Of a stretch of 5,644 nucleotides of DNA, positions 1 through 5,644 are shown in pieces. The position numbers were made by a program, and so were the translations under genes. The stretch's first letter is position 1. Each line of letters opens with the position of its first letter. The stretch covers positions 1 through 5,644 of the forward strand of contig CAKUPI010000126.1 of assembly GCA_934675045.1 (NCBI GenBank). Reading direction: 5' to 3'. The DNA comes from an uncultured Eubacteriales bacterium (GTDB lineage: Bacteria; Bacillota; Clostridia; Oscillospirales; Butyricicoccaceae). The notes under the pieces were generated by a model. The model was not told the origin of the DNA. It ran no database searches and worked only from the letters and a program-made list of their open reading frames with translations.

Positions 1-16
1 GGGCATCCGCCCCTCG

Positions 17-40
17 GGCGCGTCGGAACGCGCCTTTTTT
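17..40 (+). terminator. Intrinsic terminator of a convergent plus-strand gene left of the window
   Basis: GGCGCGT at 17-23 pairs perfectly with ACGCGCC at 28-34 around the 4-base loop CGGA, and six T follow at 35-40. On the minus strand no U-tract follows, so the terminator works on the plus strand. It implies a plus-strand transcript entering from the left edge; its gene is not visible here. Bases 1-4 and 9-12 (GGGC/GCCC) can form a small additional stem just upstream. Between this site and the minus-strand terminator (41-119) I see no gene. Confidence 0.8.
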
Positions 41-119
41 GATGGAAACCCCTTTGCTCCGGCGGACGCCGCACGCCAAAGGCCAAGGGACCTTCCGGGC
101 GCGCGGGCTTTCGGGCAGG

Positions 120-149
120 AAAAAAGACACCCTTTTCAAGGGTGTCTTT
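120..149 (-). terminator. Intrinsic terminator of the minus-strand operon
   Basis: Bases 123-134 and 138-149 form a perfect 12-bp stem with a 3-base loop; the core is GACACCC/GGGTGTC. On the minus strand the 3' arm runs into six consecutive T (125-120), three paired at the stem base and three free. This is a strong Rho-independent terminator about 90 bases after the foldase stop, with no gene between, so it most likely ends the pth-mfd-foldase transcript. On the plus strand the hairpin is followed by only a short, broken U-tract (TTTCGCTTTG), so activity in that direction would be weaker. Confidence 0.85.
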
Positions 150-181
150 CGCTTTGTCCATGCGGCGCCGCAGGGGCGTTT

Positions 182-218
182 GGGGCTTGCCTGGCATGCC
201 CCGCCGTTTTTCGGCGGG
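182..218 (-). other. Two mutually exclusive hairpins in the foldase 3' UTR
   Basis: CCCGCCG at 200-206 and CGGCGGG at 212-218 form a perfect 7-bp stem with a 5-base loop (TTTTT on the plus strand, AAAAA on the minus). GGGGC at 182-186 can instead pair with GCCCC at 198-202, with an inner TGC/GCA stem at 188-190 and 194-196. The two share bases 200-202 and cannot form together. Neither is followed by a U-tract on either strand. They lie about 20-60 bases past the foldase stop and may stabilise the transcript end, or may be a by-product of GC-rich sequence. Confidence 0.4.
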
Positions 219-240
219 TGCTGGGCCGGCCGCCGCGTTT

Positions 241-1230
241 TTATTTGACATAGTCCATGTAGTTGTCAAGATTGATTTTTTTGTAAGCGCCCGAGGTGGT
301 CACCTTGGTTTCCGACTTCCACTGCTCAAGGGTCTGGGAAAAATACCGGTCGATGGCGCTTTGCAGAATCATCTCGCGGTTTTCCTCAAAATAGCCCGCG
401 CCGACAGCGGTGCGCTTGACGATGTAATACCCGTCGGGCGCGTTGTAAACGCCGCCGACCTCTCCCTCGGCCAGCGAGAAGGCGGGCGCGAGGTAGGCGA
501 TGTCCTGCGATTCGGCGGCGCCGACCACCAGCCCGTCGGGATTCATTTCCATGACGGCGTCGTCGTTGTACTGCGCCATCAGGGCGTCAAAGTCGGCGTC
601 CGCCTGCCCGGCCTGCGTCAGCAGGCTGTTGGCCAGCGTCAGCTTGGCGGCGATGTCAATTTCGGACAGGGGGTTGCCGTCGCCGTCGAGGGTGCCCAGG
701 CGGATGTATTTGACGGTGATGTAGTTTTCGGCAAAGAACTGCCGCAGGTTTTCGTCGTTGTAGACTTCGGCGGCCTCGGCGCACAGGTAGTCGTAGAGCA
801 TATCGTAGTACAGGGAATCCTCCTGCGAGGCGTCGTAGCTGCGGTCGGTCAGCGCCGATTCGCGCAGGAAGGTCAGATAGGCGTATTTGCCGCCCAGGGA
901 CTCGGTAAATGCCTTTTTGTCGGCCGCAAGCTCAGCAAGCTGATCGTCAGACAGCACAAGCCCCAGCTCGGCGCATTTGATGCGGATGACCTCGGCGGTG
1001 ACCAGCTGATTCAGCGCGTCCGCCTTGATGGACTCGGTCAGATTGTCCGAGTACAGGGTGTCGGAGGTGTAGCCGTAATCGCCGCCCAGGTTCATCAGAT
1101 TGTAGTGGATGTAAAAGGCGTAGGTGGCCATGTCCACACTCCGCCCGCCGACGGTAACGGCCGTCGGGCTGGGGGAGCAGCCGCTCAGCAGAAAGCAGAG
1201 CGCAAGAAACAGAAACAGAGCTTTTTTCAC
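241..1230 (-). CDS. PrsA/SurA-like parvulin-type foldase lipoprotein
   Basis: A predicted surface lipoprotein of 329 residues from GTG 1230. The N-terminus has two lysines, a hydrophobic stretch at about 4-15 and the lipobox LLSGC with C18 as the lipidated cysteine, so it should be anchored outside the membrane. Residues about 30-168 look like the helical SurA/PrsA chaperone region. Residues about 171-275 match the parvulin peptidyl-prolyl isomerase fold: DFDALMAQYNDD at 213-224, then AFSLAEGEVGGVYNAPDGYYIVK at 250-272. PrsA-type proteins help secreted proteins fold after export. Both histidines expected in active parvulins (HILV and GYHIIK positions) are tyrosine here (Y175, Y269), so isomerase activity is doubtful and a chaperone role is possible. 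A longer frame reaching into the mfd 3' end would bury the signal peptide and is rejected. Family call is firm; the gene name prsA is plausible but not asserted. Confidence 0.85.
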   Translation of the reverse strand: MKKALFLFLALCFLLSGCSPSPTAVTVGGRSVDMATYAFYIHYNLMNLGGDYGYTSDTLYSDNLTESIKADALNQLVTAEVIRIKCAELGLVLSDDQLAELAADKKAFTESLGGKYAYLTFLRESALTDRSYDASQEDSLYYDMLYDYLCAEAAEVYNDENLRQFFAENYITVKYIRLGTLDGDGNPLSEIDIAAKLTLANSLLTQAGQADADFDALMAQYNDDAVMEMNPDGLVVGAAESQDIAYLAPAFSLAEGEVGGVYNAPDGYYIVKRTAVGAGYFEENREMILQSAIDRYFSQTLEQWKSETKVTTSGAYKKINLDNYMDYVK

Positions 1231-1241
1231 GGTAAAACCAG

Positions 1242-1248
1242 CCTCCTC
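1242..1248 (-). promoter_or_regulatory. Ribosome binding site of the foldase gene
   Basis: The minus strand reads GAGGAGG at 1248-1242, a near-perfect match to the anti-Shine-Dalgarno sequence. It sits 11 bases before the GTG at 1230, slightly long but usable. It lies in the 28-base gap after mfd and, with the signal peptide that begins right at the GTG, fixes the start there. Confidence 0.7.
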
Positions 1249-1258
1249 AGGTGAAAGA

Positions 1259-4200
1259 TCATGCGTTTTCCGAAGCCTTTGACGCCGCGGCCTCCGCCCT
1301 GACCTCGGCGGCCGTTTGCTGCCAGATTTCGACAAGCCCGGAGGCCGCCTTTAAGACGTCGTCGGTCGGCCGCAGCCGCAGGGAAAGATAGGGCTTTTCG
1401 CCGGCGCTCATCAGAATGCGGCCCTTGAGCGAGGGCTGGGCGCAGACGGCCGAGGCGCTTTGCAGGGACGCGGGGACAAAGACAAACTGCACGGAGCCGG
1501 ACCGGTGATTGATTTCGCTGACGCCGCATTCGGACGCGCGCGCGCGGAGCAGGGCGATGGACAGGAGGTTGAGCGTGGGACCGGGCGGATCGCCGAAGCG
1601 GTCGATGAGCTCGTCCTGCAGGTCGAGGTAATCCTCCTCTGAACGGATGAGGGCAATGCGGCGGTACAGGTCGACCCGGGTGCCGGCGTCGGGAATGTAG
1701 CTCTGCGGCAGGCTGGCCGAAACCAGAATGTCGGCGGTGCACTCGGTGCGCTCGGCGGCGGGGGCGCCGGTCAGCTCGCCGGCCGCCTCTTCCAGAAGCC
1801 GGAGATACAGGTCATAGCCGACGTTCATCAGGTGGCCGCTCTGCTCGGCGCCCAGCACATTGCCCGCGCCGCGGATTTCAAGGTCGCGCATGGCGATTTT
1901 GAAGCCGGAGCCGAACTCGGCGAACTCGCGGATGGCCGACAGGCGCTTTTGCGAAATCTCGGTCAGCACCTTGCCGCGCCGGTAGGTGAAATAGGCATAG
2001 GCGTGGCGCTGCGAGCGGCCGACGCGGCCGCGAATCTGGTGCAGCTGCGCAAGGCCCATGGTGTCGGCGTTTTCGATGACCAGCGTGTTGACGTTGGGGA
2101 TGTCGACGCCCGTTTCGATGATGGTGGTGCAGACCAGAATGGAAACTTCGCCCGCGTAGGTGCGGCTCATGACGTCGGACAGCTGCTCCTCGCTCATCCG
2201 GCCGTGGGCGGTGGCGACAAGGGCGTCGGGGAACTGCTGCCGCAGAAAGGACGCCGTCTGCTCGATGGAGTCGATGCGGTTGTGCAGGTAGTAGACCTGC
2301 CCGCCGCGGGCAAGCTCGCGCCGGATGGCGTCGCGGATGATGGCGTTGTCGTGTTCGAGCACATAGGTCTGCACCGGCTGGCGCCCAAGCGGCGGCTCTT
2401 CCAGCACCGACATGTCGCGGATGCCGGACAGCGCCATGTTCAGGGTGCGGGGAATGGGGGTGGCCGTCAGCGTCAGCACGTCGACGGCGGTCGTCATCTG
2501 CTTGATTTGCTCCTTGTGCGAGACGCCGAAGCGCTGCTCCTCATCGACGACCAAAAGCCCCAAATCCTTGAAGTGGACGTCCTTTTGCAGAATGCGGTGG
2601 GTGCCGATGAGCACATCGCATTGGCCGGTGCGCAGGTTATACAGCGTTTCGCGCATCTGCCCGGCCGTGCGGTAGCGCGACATCATTTCCACCTTGACGG
2701 GGTAGCCGGAAAACCGCTGGCAGGCCGACAGATAATGCTGGCGCGCCAGCACGGTGGTGGGCACCAAAATGGCCGCCTGCTTGCCCGACAAAATGCACTT
2801 CATGACGGCGCGGAAGGCCACCTCGGTCTTGCCGAAGCCGACGTCGCCGCACAAAAGGCGGTCCATGGGGTGCGGCTGCTCCATGTCGCGCTTGATGTCG
2901 CGCGCGCAGATCAGCTGGTCTTCGGTTTCGTCGTACGGAAAGCTCTCTTCAAAGGAGTGCTGAAGGTCGTCGTCGGGGGCAAAGGAAAACCCGGGCCGCT
3001 TGAGCCGCGCCGCATACAGGGCGATCAGCCCCTCGGCCAAGTCCCGCGCCGCCTTTTTGGCGCGCAGCTTGGTCTTTTGCCAGGTGGTTCCGCCCAGCTT
3101 GCTCAGCTTGACCGTTTCGGCTTCGCCCGCGCCGATGTACTTGGAAACCAGGTCAAGCGAGGTGGCGGGCACAAAGACAAAGTCGGTGCCGGCGTAGGCG
3201 ATTTTGATATAGTCGCGCTGTACGCCGTCGACGGCGATGCGCTCGACGCCGACAAAGCGGCCGATGCCGTGGTGGTCGTGAACGACGAGATCGCCGGGCG
3301 TCAGGTCGGAATAGCTCTTCAGGCGGCTGCGCGAGGACTTTTTGCCCTCTTTTTTCCGCTTCTGGCGCTGCATGCCCAGCTGCCCCTCGGTGATGACGGC
3401 CGTCAGGGTAAACGGGTACTCAAAGCCGGCCGAAAGGTTCTGCGGCAGCACGCAGATGCGGCCCGGACGCGCCTGCGCGGGGTCGGAAACACAGGGCAGG
3501 CCGCGGCCTTCGAGAAGCTCACGCAGGCTGGCGGCGCGCTGGCTGCCCCCCGCCAGCGCAAACAGGGTGTAGCGCAGCGACAGATAGCTTTCCAAATCGC
3601 TGACGGCGGTGTCCAGGCTGCCGCCGTACGAGGGCAGCTGCTTGCAGCCCAGACTGATCAGCGCGTGCGGGCGCAGGGCAGTCTGGTTCAAAAAGGTGTC
3701 GAGCAGCACGGCCGGGCGGCTTTCGAGCTGGGCGCGGACCTCGCCGTCCGACAGCGAAAAGCCGTAGCGCGCGGGGGCGAGCACGCCGCTTTCCAGCAGA
3801 TGGGCCTGATCCTCGCTTTGGCGGTAGGCCATGGCGCGGGCGCTTTCGAGCACGGCGGGGGTGTCGTCGACAATGACAAGGGTGTTTTCGGGCAGGTAGG
3901 AAAAGGCGGTCGCCTGCTTGGGATAAATGTGCGGAAGATAGCGGTCGCAGGCGGCGAACAGGCCGTTTTGCTCCAGCCGCTCGGCGTCCTGCCGCAGCGT
4001 CGCACGCAGCTCCTCCCCGGCGCGGCGCTGGAGAGCGGACAGCGCCTTGACAAGGCCTGAAAGGCCGCCCTGCGCCATGTGGGGCAGGGTCTCGCGCGCG
4101 GGCAGAATGTCGCAGCTTTCGATGTTGCGGCTGCGCCGCTGCGTCATCGCATCAAAAACGCCAAGAGAGTCGACGGTGTCGCCGAAAAACTCGGCGCGCA

Positions 4201-4783
4201 CCGGGGCGTCCTGACCGACGGGGAAAATGTCGAGAATGCCGCCGCGCAGTGCAAACTGCCCCGGACCCTCGACGGTCAGGGTGCTGACGTACCCGGCCTC
4301 GGTCAGGCGGGCCGTCAGAACCGAAAGGTCATAGTCGGCGTCCTGCGACAGGGAGACGGCCGCGCGCTGCATGACGTCGGGCGGCAGGGTGGACAGCATC
4401 ATGGCCTCGGCGGGGGCGGTCAGCACGGGCGTTTGCCCGAAGCCGAAGGCGTGCAGCGCGCCGATGCGCTGGTGCTCGTACTCGCGCGAGACGTTGTCCA
4501 TGTTGTGAAAAACAAAGTCGCGCACCGGCAGAAAGGCCGCCTTTTCGCCGCAAAAGCCCTCGATGTCGAGCGCCATGCGGCGGGCGCTCTGCTCGTCGCG
4601 CGTGATGACGCACACCGGGCGGCGCAAATCGCCCAGCAGGGCGGCGGCAATGTGCGCCTTGTGAATGTGAGAGACACCATAAAAGGAGACGACCCGCGGG
4701 CCGTCTCTCTGGATTTCCGACAAAAGCTGCCGGTACTCCGGCAAATCGCGAACGAGCTGAAGCAATGCCGCGTAAGCGTTCAT
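1259..4783 (-). CDS. mfd: Transcription-repair coupling factor
   Basis: Mfd is a DNA translocase that binds RNA polymerase stalled at lesions, pushes it off, and recruits UvrA to start nucleotide excision repair. At 1174 residues it is full length (about 1150-1180 in well-studied members). The N-terminal third resembles UvrB and includes LRGGILDIFP at 179-188. It has no Walker A motif at the UvrB-like position, as usual for Mfd. A lysine/arginine-rich linker near 472-493 leads into the CarD-like RNA polymerase interaction domain, which starts near TPGDLVVH at 495 and includes HGIGRF. The motor follows: Walker A GDVGFGKT at 646-653 (K652), Walker B DEEQ at 747-750, TATPIPRT at 773-780, TGVDIPN, and QIRGRVGR at 916-923. 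The C-terminal TRCF domain covers about 1015-1110. No frameshift or missing motor residue is seen. Its TGA is 28 bases from the foldase start. Confidence 0.98.
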   Translation of the reverse strand: MNAYAALLQLVRDLPEYRQLLSEIQRDGPRVVSFYGVSHIHKAHIAAALLGDLRRPVCVITRDEQSARRMALDIEGFCGEKAAFLPVRDFVFHNMDNVSREYEHQRIGALHAFGFGQTPVLTAPAEAMMLSTLPPDVMQRAAVSLSQDADYDLSVLTARLTEAGYVSTLTVEGPGQFALRGGILDIFPVGQDAPVRAEFFGDTVDSLGVFDAMTQRRSRNIESCDILPARETLPHMAQGGLSGLVKALSALQRRAGEELRATLRQDAERLEQNGLFAACDRYLPHIYPKQATAFSYLPENTLVIVDDTPAVLESARAMAYRQSEDQAHLLESGVLAPARYGFSLSDGEVRAQLESRPAVLLDTFLNQTALRPHALISLGCKQLPSYGGSLDTAVSDLESYLSLRYTLFALAGGSQRAASLRELLEGRGLPCVSDPAQARPGRICVLPQNLSAGFEYPFTLTAVITEGQLGMQRQKRKKEGKKSSRSRLKSYSDLTPGDLVVHDHHGIGRFVGVERIAVDGVQRDYIKIAYAGTDFVFVPATSLDLVSKYIGAGEAETVKLSKLGGTTWQKTKLRAKKAARDLAEGLIALYAARLKRPGFSFAPDDDLQHSFEESFPYDETEDQLICARDIKRDMEQPHPMDRLLCGDVGFGKTEVAFRAVMKCILSGKQAAILVPTTVLARQHYLSACQRFSGYPVKVEMMSRYRTAGQMRETLYNLRTGQCDVLIGTHRILQKDVHFKDLGLLVVDEEQRFGVSHKEQIKQMTTAVDVLTLTATPIPRTLNMALSGIRDMSVLEEPPLGRQPVQTYVLEHDNAIIRDAIRRELARGGQVYYLHNRIDSIEQTASFLRQQFPDALVATAHGRMSEEQLSDVMSRTYAGEVSILVCTTIIETGVDIPNVNTLVIENADTMGLAQLHQIRGRVGRSQRHAYAYFTYRRGKVLTEISQKRLSAIREFAEFGSGFKIAMRDLEIRGAGNVLGAEQSGHLMNVGYDLYLRLLEEAAGELTGAPAAERTECTADILVSASLPQSYIPDAGTRVDLYRRIALIRSEEDYLDLQDELIDRFGDPPGPTLNLLSIALLRARASECGVSEINHRSGSVQFVFVPASLQSASAVCAQPSLKGRILMSAGEKPYLSLRLRPTDDVLKAASGLVEIWQQTAAEVRAEAAASKASENA

Positions 4784-4787
4784 GGCG

Positions 4788-4794
4788 TTCCTTT
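4788..4794 (-). promoter_or_regulatory. Ribosome binding site of mfd
   Basis: The minus strand reads AAAGGAA at 4794-4788, with the AGGA core five bases before the ATG at 4783. This decides the mfd start in favour of ATG 4783 over an in-frame TTG at 4810, which lacks a comparable site and would add nine residues not needed by the family. Confidence 0.75.
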
Positions 4795-4829
4795 CCAGAA
4801 AGTGTATCAAACAGGTATACGGCGCCTGC

Positions 4830-5444
4830 TCAGGGTGCGGTTTTTCCGTTGAACTCCTGCATGGCGGCGTCTACGCCCCGCTCCAGAATGGCAAGGACGG
4901 CGTCGGGGGCCATTTTGACCCCGTCATAGGCGTCGCTGTCCAGCGTGTCGAGCACAAAATCGCGCATATCCTCGACGCCCTTCTGCGGCGCGCCCACGCC
5001 GATTTTGACGCGGGGGAAGGCGTCAGACTGCAGCTGATAAATGATGCTCTTGATGCCGTTGTGGCCGCCGGCGGAGCCGCTTCGGCGCACCCGGATGCGC
5101 CCGGCCGCCAGCGAGATGTCGTCAAAAACGACGACGATGCGCTCGGGGGGGACGGAGAAGGCGTGGGCCATGTCGCGCACCGCCTCGCCCGACAGATTCA
5201 TAAAGGTCTGCGGCTTCATGAGCAGAATGCGCAGCCCGTTTTTTTCGCAGACGGCATAGGTCGCCTGAAAGCGCGTGCTGGTCAGCCGGCCGGCGCCCAG
5301 ACGCTCGGCGAGCAGGTCGAGGGCCATGAAGCCCGCGTTGTGCCGCGTCGTTTCGTACTTGCGGCCCGGGTTGCCCAGACCGGCCACGATGAAGTCGGCC
5401 GTCTGCACAGCGGGCGCTTTGTGTCGCCTGAAAATGGGGAACAC
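4830..5444 (-). CDS. pth: Peptidyl-tRNA hydrolase
   Basis: This cytosolic enzyme cleaves the ester bond of peptidyl-tRNAs that drop off the ribosome, recycling tRNA. Numbered from the GTG at 5444 the protein has 204 residues, close to the usual 185-200. GLGNPG at 22-27 leads into KYETTRHN at 29-36. KPQTFMNLSG spans 77-86, FDDISL 107-112 and GGHNG 126-130. The residues matching the Escherichia coli active site are all present: N25, H35, N83, D108 and N129. An upstream ATG at 5549 would add 35 low-complexity residues translated through the prs-pth hairpins and lacks a ribosome binding site, so I reject it. GTG 5444, ATT 5435 (201 residues) and GTG 5408 remain possible; all lie before the conserved core. 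Forty-six bases separate its TGA from mfd, suggesting co-transcription. Identity is very secure, the exact start is not. Confidence 0.95.
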   Translation of the reverse strand: MFPIFRRHKAPAVQTADFIVAGLGNPGRKYETTRHNAGFMALDLLAERLGAGRLTSTRFQATYAVCEKNGLRILLMKPQTFMNLSGEAVRDMAHAFSVPPERIVVVFDDISLAAGRIRVRRSGSAGGHNGIKSIIYQLQSDAFPRVKIGVGAPQKGVEDMRDFVLDTLDSDAYDGVKMAPDAVLAILERGVDAAMQEFNGKTAP

Positions 5445-5445
5445 T

Positions 5446-5451
5446 TCCTTT
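5446..5451 (-). promoter_or_regulatory. Shine-Dalgarno sequence of pth, awkwardly spaced
   Basis: The minus strand reads AAAGGA at 5451-5446, the only good ribosome binding site in the spacer. Its AGGA core ends one base before the in-frame GTG at 5444, which is too close for normal initiation. It lies 10 bases before an in-frame ATT at 5435, an acceptable distance but a very rare start codon. The site therefore bears directly on the choice of pth start. Confidence 0.5.
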
Positions 5452-5463
5452 GACAGAGGCTTT

Positions 5464-5494
5464 AGAAAGAAAACCGGCGGCGAAAAGCCGCCGG
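5464..5494 (-). terminator. Intrinsic terminator or attenuator between prs and pth
   Basis: CCGGCGGC at 5474-5481 and GCCGCCGG at 5487-5494 form a perfect 8-bp, all-GC stem with a 5-base loop. On the minus strand the stem is followed at once by TTTTCTTTCT (5473-5464), a U-rich but C-interrupted tract. This fits Rho-independent termination of prs. The tract ends about 20 bases before the pth start, leaving no room for a promoter after the hairpin. Transcription of pth, mfd and the foldase must therefore either read through this site or start upstream of or within it. The interrupted U-tract would suit partial read-through. The hairpin also argues against starting pth upstream at 5549. Confidence 0.7.
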
Positions 5495-5503
5495 AAAACT
5501 GCT

Positions 5504-5534
5504 CCGGCCGGCCTGTGGGACAGGACGCGGCCGG
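5504..5534 (-). other. GC-rich hairpin in the prs-pth spacer
   Basis: An imperfect inverted repeat lies just downstream of prs. CCGGCC at 5504-5509 pairs with GGCCGG at 5529-5534. Inside it, CCTGT at 5512-5516 pairs with ACAGG at 5520-5524 around a 3-base loop, with a small asymmetric internal loop between the two stems. No run of U follows it on either strand, so it is not itself an intrinsic terminator. It may protect the 3' end of prs mRNA or be part of the structured leader of pth. In a GC-rich spacer some pairing arises by chance, hence the moderate confidence. Confidence 0.45.
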
Positions 5535-5558
5535 GAAATCCGAACCCATGCTGCCCGC

Positions 5559-5644
5559 TTACGCAAAAATCTCCGAAACGGAAACCTCGTCGTAAATGCG
5601 GCGGATGGCCTCGGTGAACAGGTGGGCCACCGGCAGCACTTTGA
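5559..5644 (-). CDS. prs: Ribose-phosphate pyrophosphokinase (PRPP synthetase), C-terminal end only
   Basis: Reading the minus strand from the window edge to a TAA at 5561-5559 gives 27 complete codons, ending in VAHLFTEAIRRIYDEVSVSEIF and a final alanine (the first 18 residues of that stretch are the informative part). The pattern of a 'VAxLFxEAIRRI' helix followed by 'SVSxxF' at the extreme C-terminus is the hallmark tail of bacterial PRPP synthetase. That cytosolic enzyme makes 5-phosphoribosyl 1-diphosphate from ribose 5-phosphate and ATP for nucleotide, histidine and tryptophan synthesis. The catalytic and nucleotide-binding parts lie outside the window, so activity cannot be judged. Position directly upstream of pth and mfd on the same strand matches the usual Bacillota order and strengthens the call. 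The gene is partial only because the window ends. Confidence 0.9.
   Translation of the reverse strand, partial: KVLPVAHLFTEAIRRIYDEVSVSEIFA

Noticed and set aside
200..218. Hairpin CCCGCCG/CGGCGGG as an intrinsic terminator
   Set aside because: The T run is in the loop, not after the stem, and no U-tract follows on either strand.
142..1254. 370-codon plus-strand open frame opposite the foldase gene
   Set aside because: It is in exact antisense register with a clear lipoprotein gene, has no recognisable domain, runs across the operon terminator region, and is explained by avoidance of TTA/CTA/TCA codons in GC-rich DNA.
4784..4810. Upstream TTG start for mfd at 4810
   Set aside because: The ATG at 4783 has a well-spaced AAAGGAA; the TTG has no comparable site and the nine added residues are not characteristic of Mfd.
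4784..4829. Possible promoter between pth and mfd (TATACC-like sequence)
   Set aside because: No matching -35 element could be found at a suitable distance, and the 46-base gap with a good ribosome binding site is well explained by co-transcription.
4079..5453. Two plus-strand open frames of 257 and 223 codons opposite the mfd start and pth
   Set aside because: Both are antisense shadows of well-identified genes with intact motifs, and their translations show no family signature.
5455..5490. Possible promoter for pth (TCTAAA as -10 just after the hairpin)
   Set aside because: At 17-base spacing the -35 position reads GGCTTT, a poor match to TTGACA, and it overlaps the terminator stem.
5445..5549. 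N-terminal extension of pth from ATG 5549
   Set aside because: The extra residues are translated through a GC hairpin and a terminator-like stem, the ATG lacks a ribosome binding site, and the family core starts well downstream.

Overview
This window is a GC-rich block of bacterial housekeeping genes, all on the minus strand. In transcription order it holds the end of prs (ribose-phosphate pyrophosphokinase), then pth (peptidyl-tRNA hydrolase), mfd (transcription-repair coupling factor) and a PrsA/parvulin-like foldase lipoprotein. The prs-pth-mfd order is a classic Bacillota arrangement. A lipoprotein foldase directly after mfd, Gram-positive-style ribosome binding sites and the high GC content suggest a clostridial organism, perhaps an Oscillospiraceae/Ruminococcaceae-like gut bacterium. 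That taxonomic call is inference from gene order and composition only.

Layout, right to left. Positions 5644-5559 encode the last 27 codons of prs. Positions 5558-5445 are a 114-base spacer with two hairpins; the second has a U-rich tail and ends just before the pth ribosome binding site. Positions 5444-4830 are pth, with a start codon that is hard to place. After 46 bases comes mfd (4783-1259), full length and with intact motor motifs. After 28 bases comes the foldase gene (1230-241), which starts with GTG behind a strong Shine-Dalgarno sequence. Positions 240-1 are non-coding. They hold alternative hairpins, an intrinsic terminator for the minus-strand operon (149-120), and a separate plus-strand intrinsic terminator (17-40), which implies a convergent plus-strand gene ending just left of the window.

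The genes share no single pathway, but all serve basic growth: PRPP supply, recycling of stalled peptidyl-tRNA, rescue and repair at stalled RNA polymerase, and handling of exported proteins. Tight spacing from pth to the foldase, with one strong terminator at the end, supports co-transcription of those three genes. The hairpin after prs could partly insulate them from prs.

I found no mobile element, CRISPR array, tRNA or rRNA, and no evidence of a new multi-gene system. The points most worth a second look are the pth start and its hairpin-containing leader, and a foldase whose parvulin domain has tyrosine where both signature histidines are expected.
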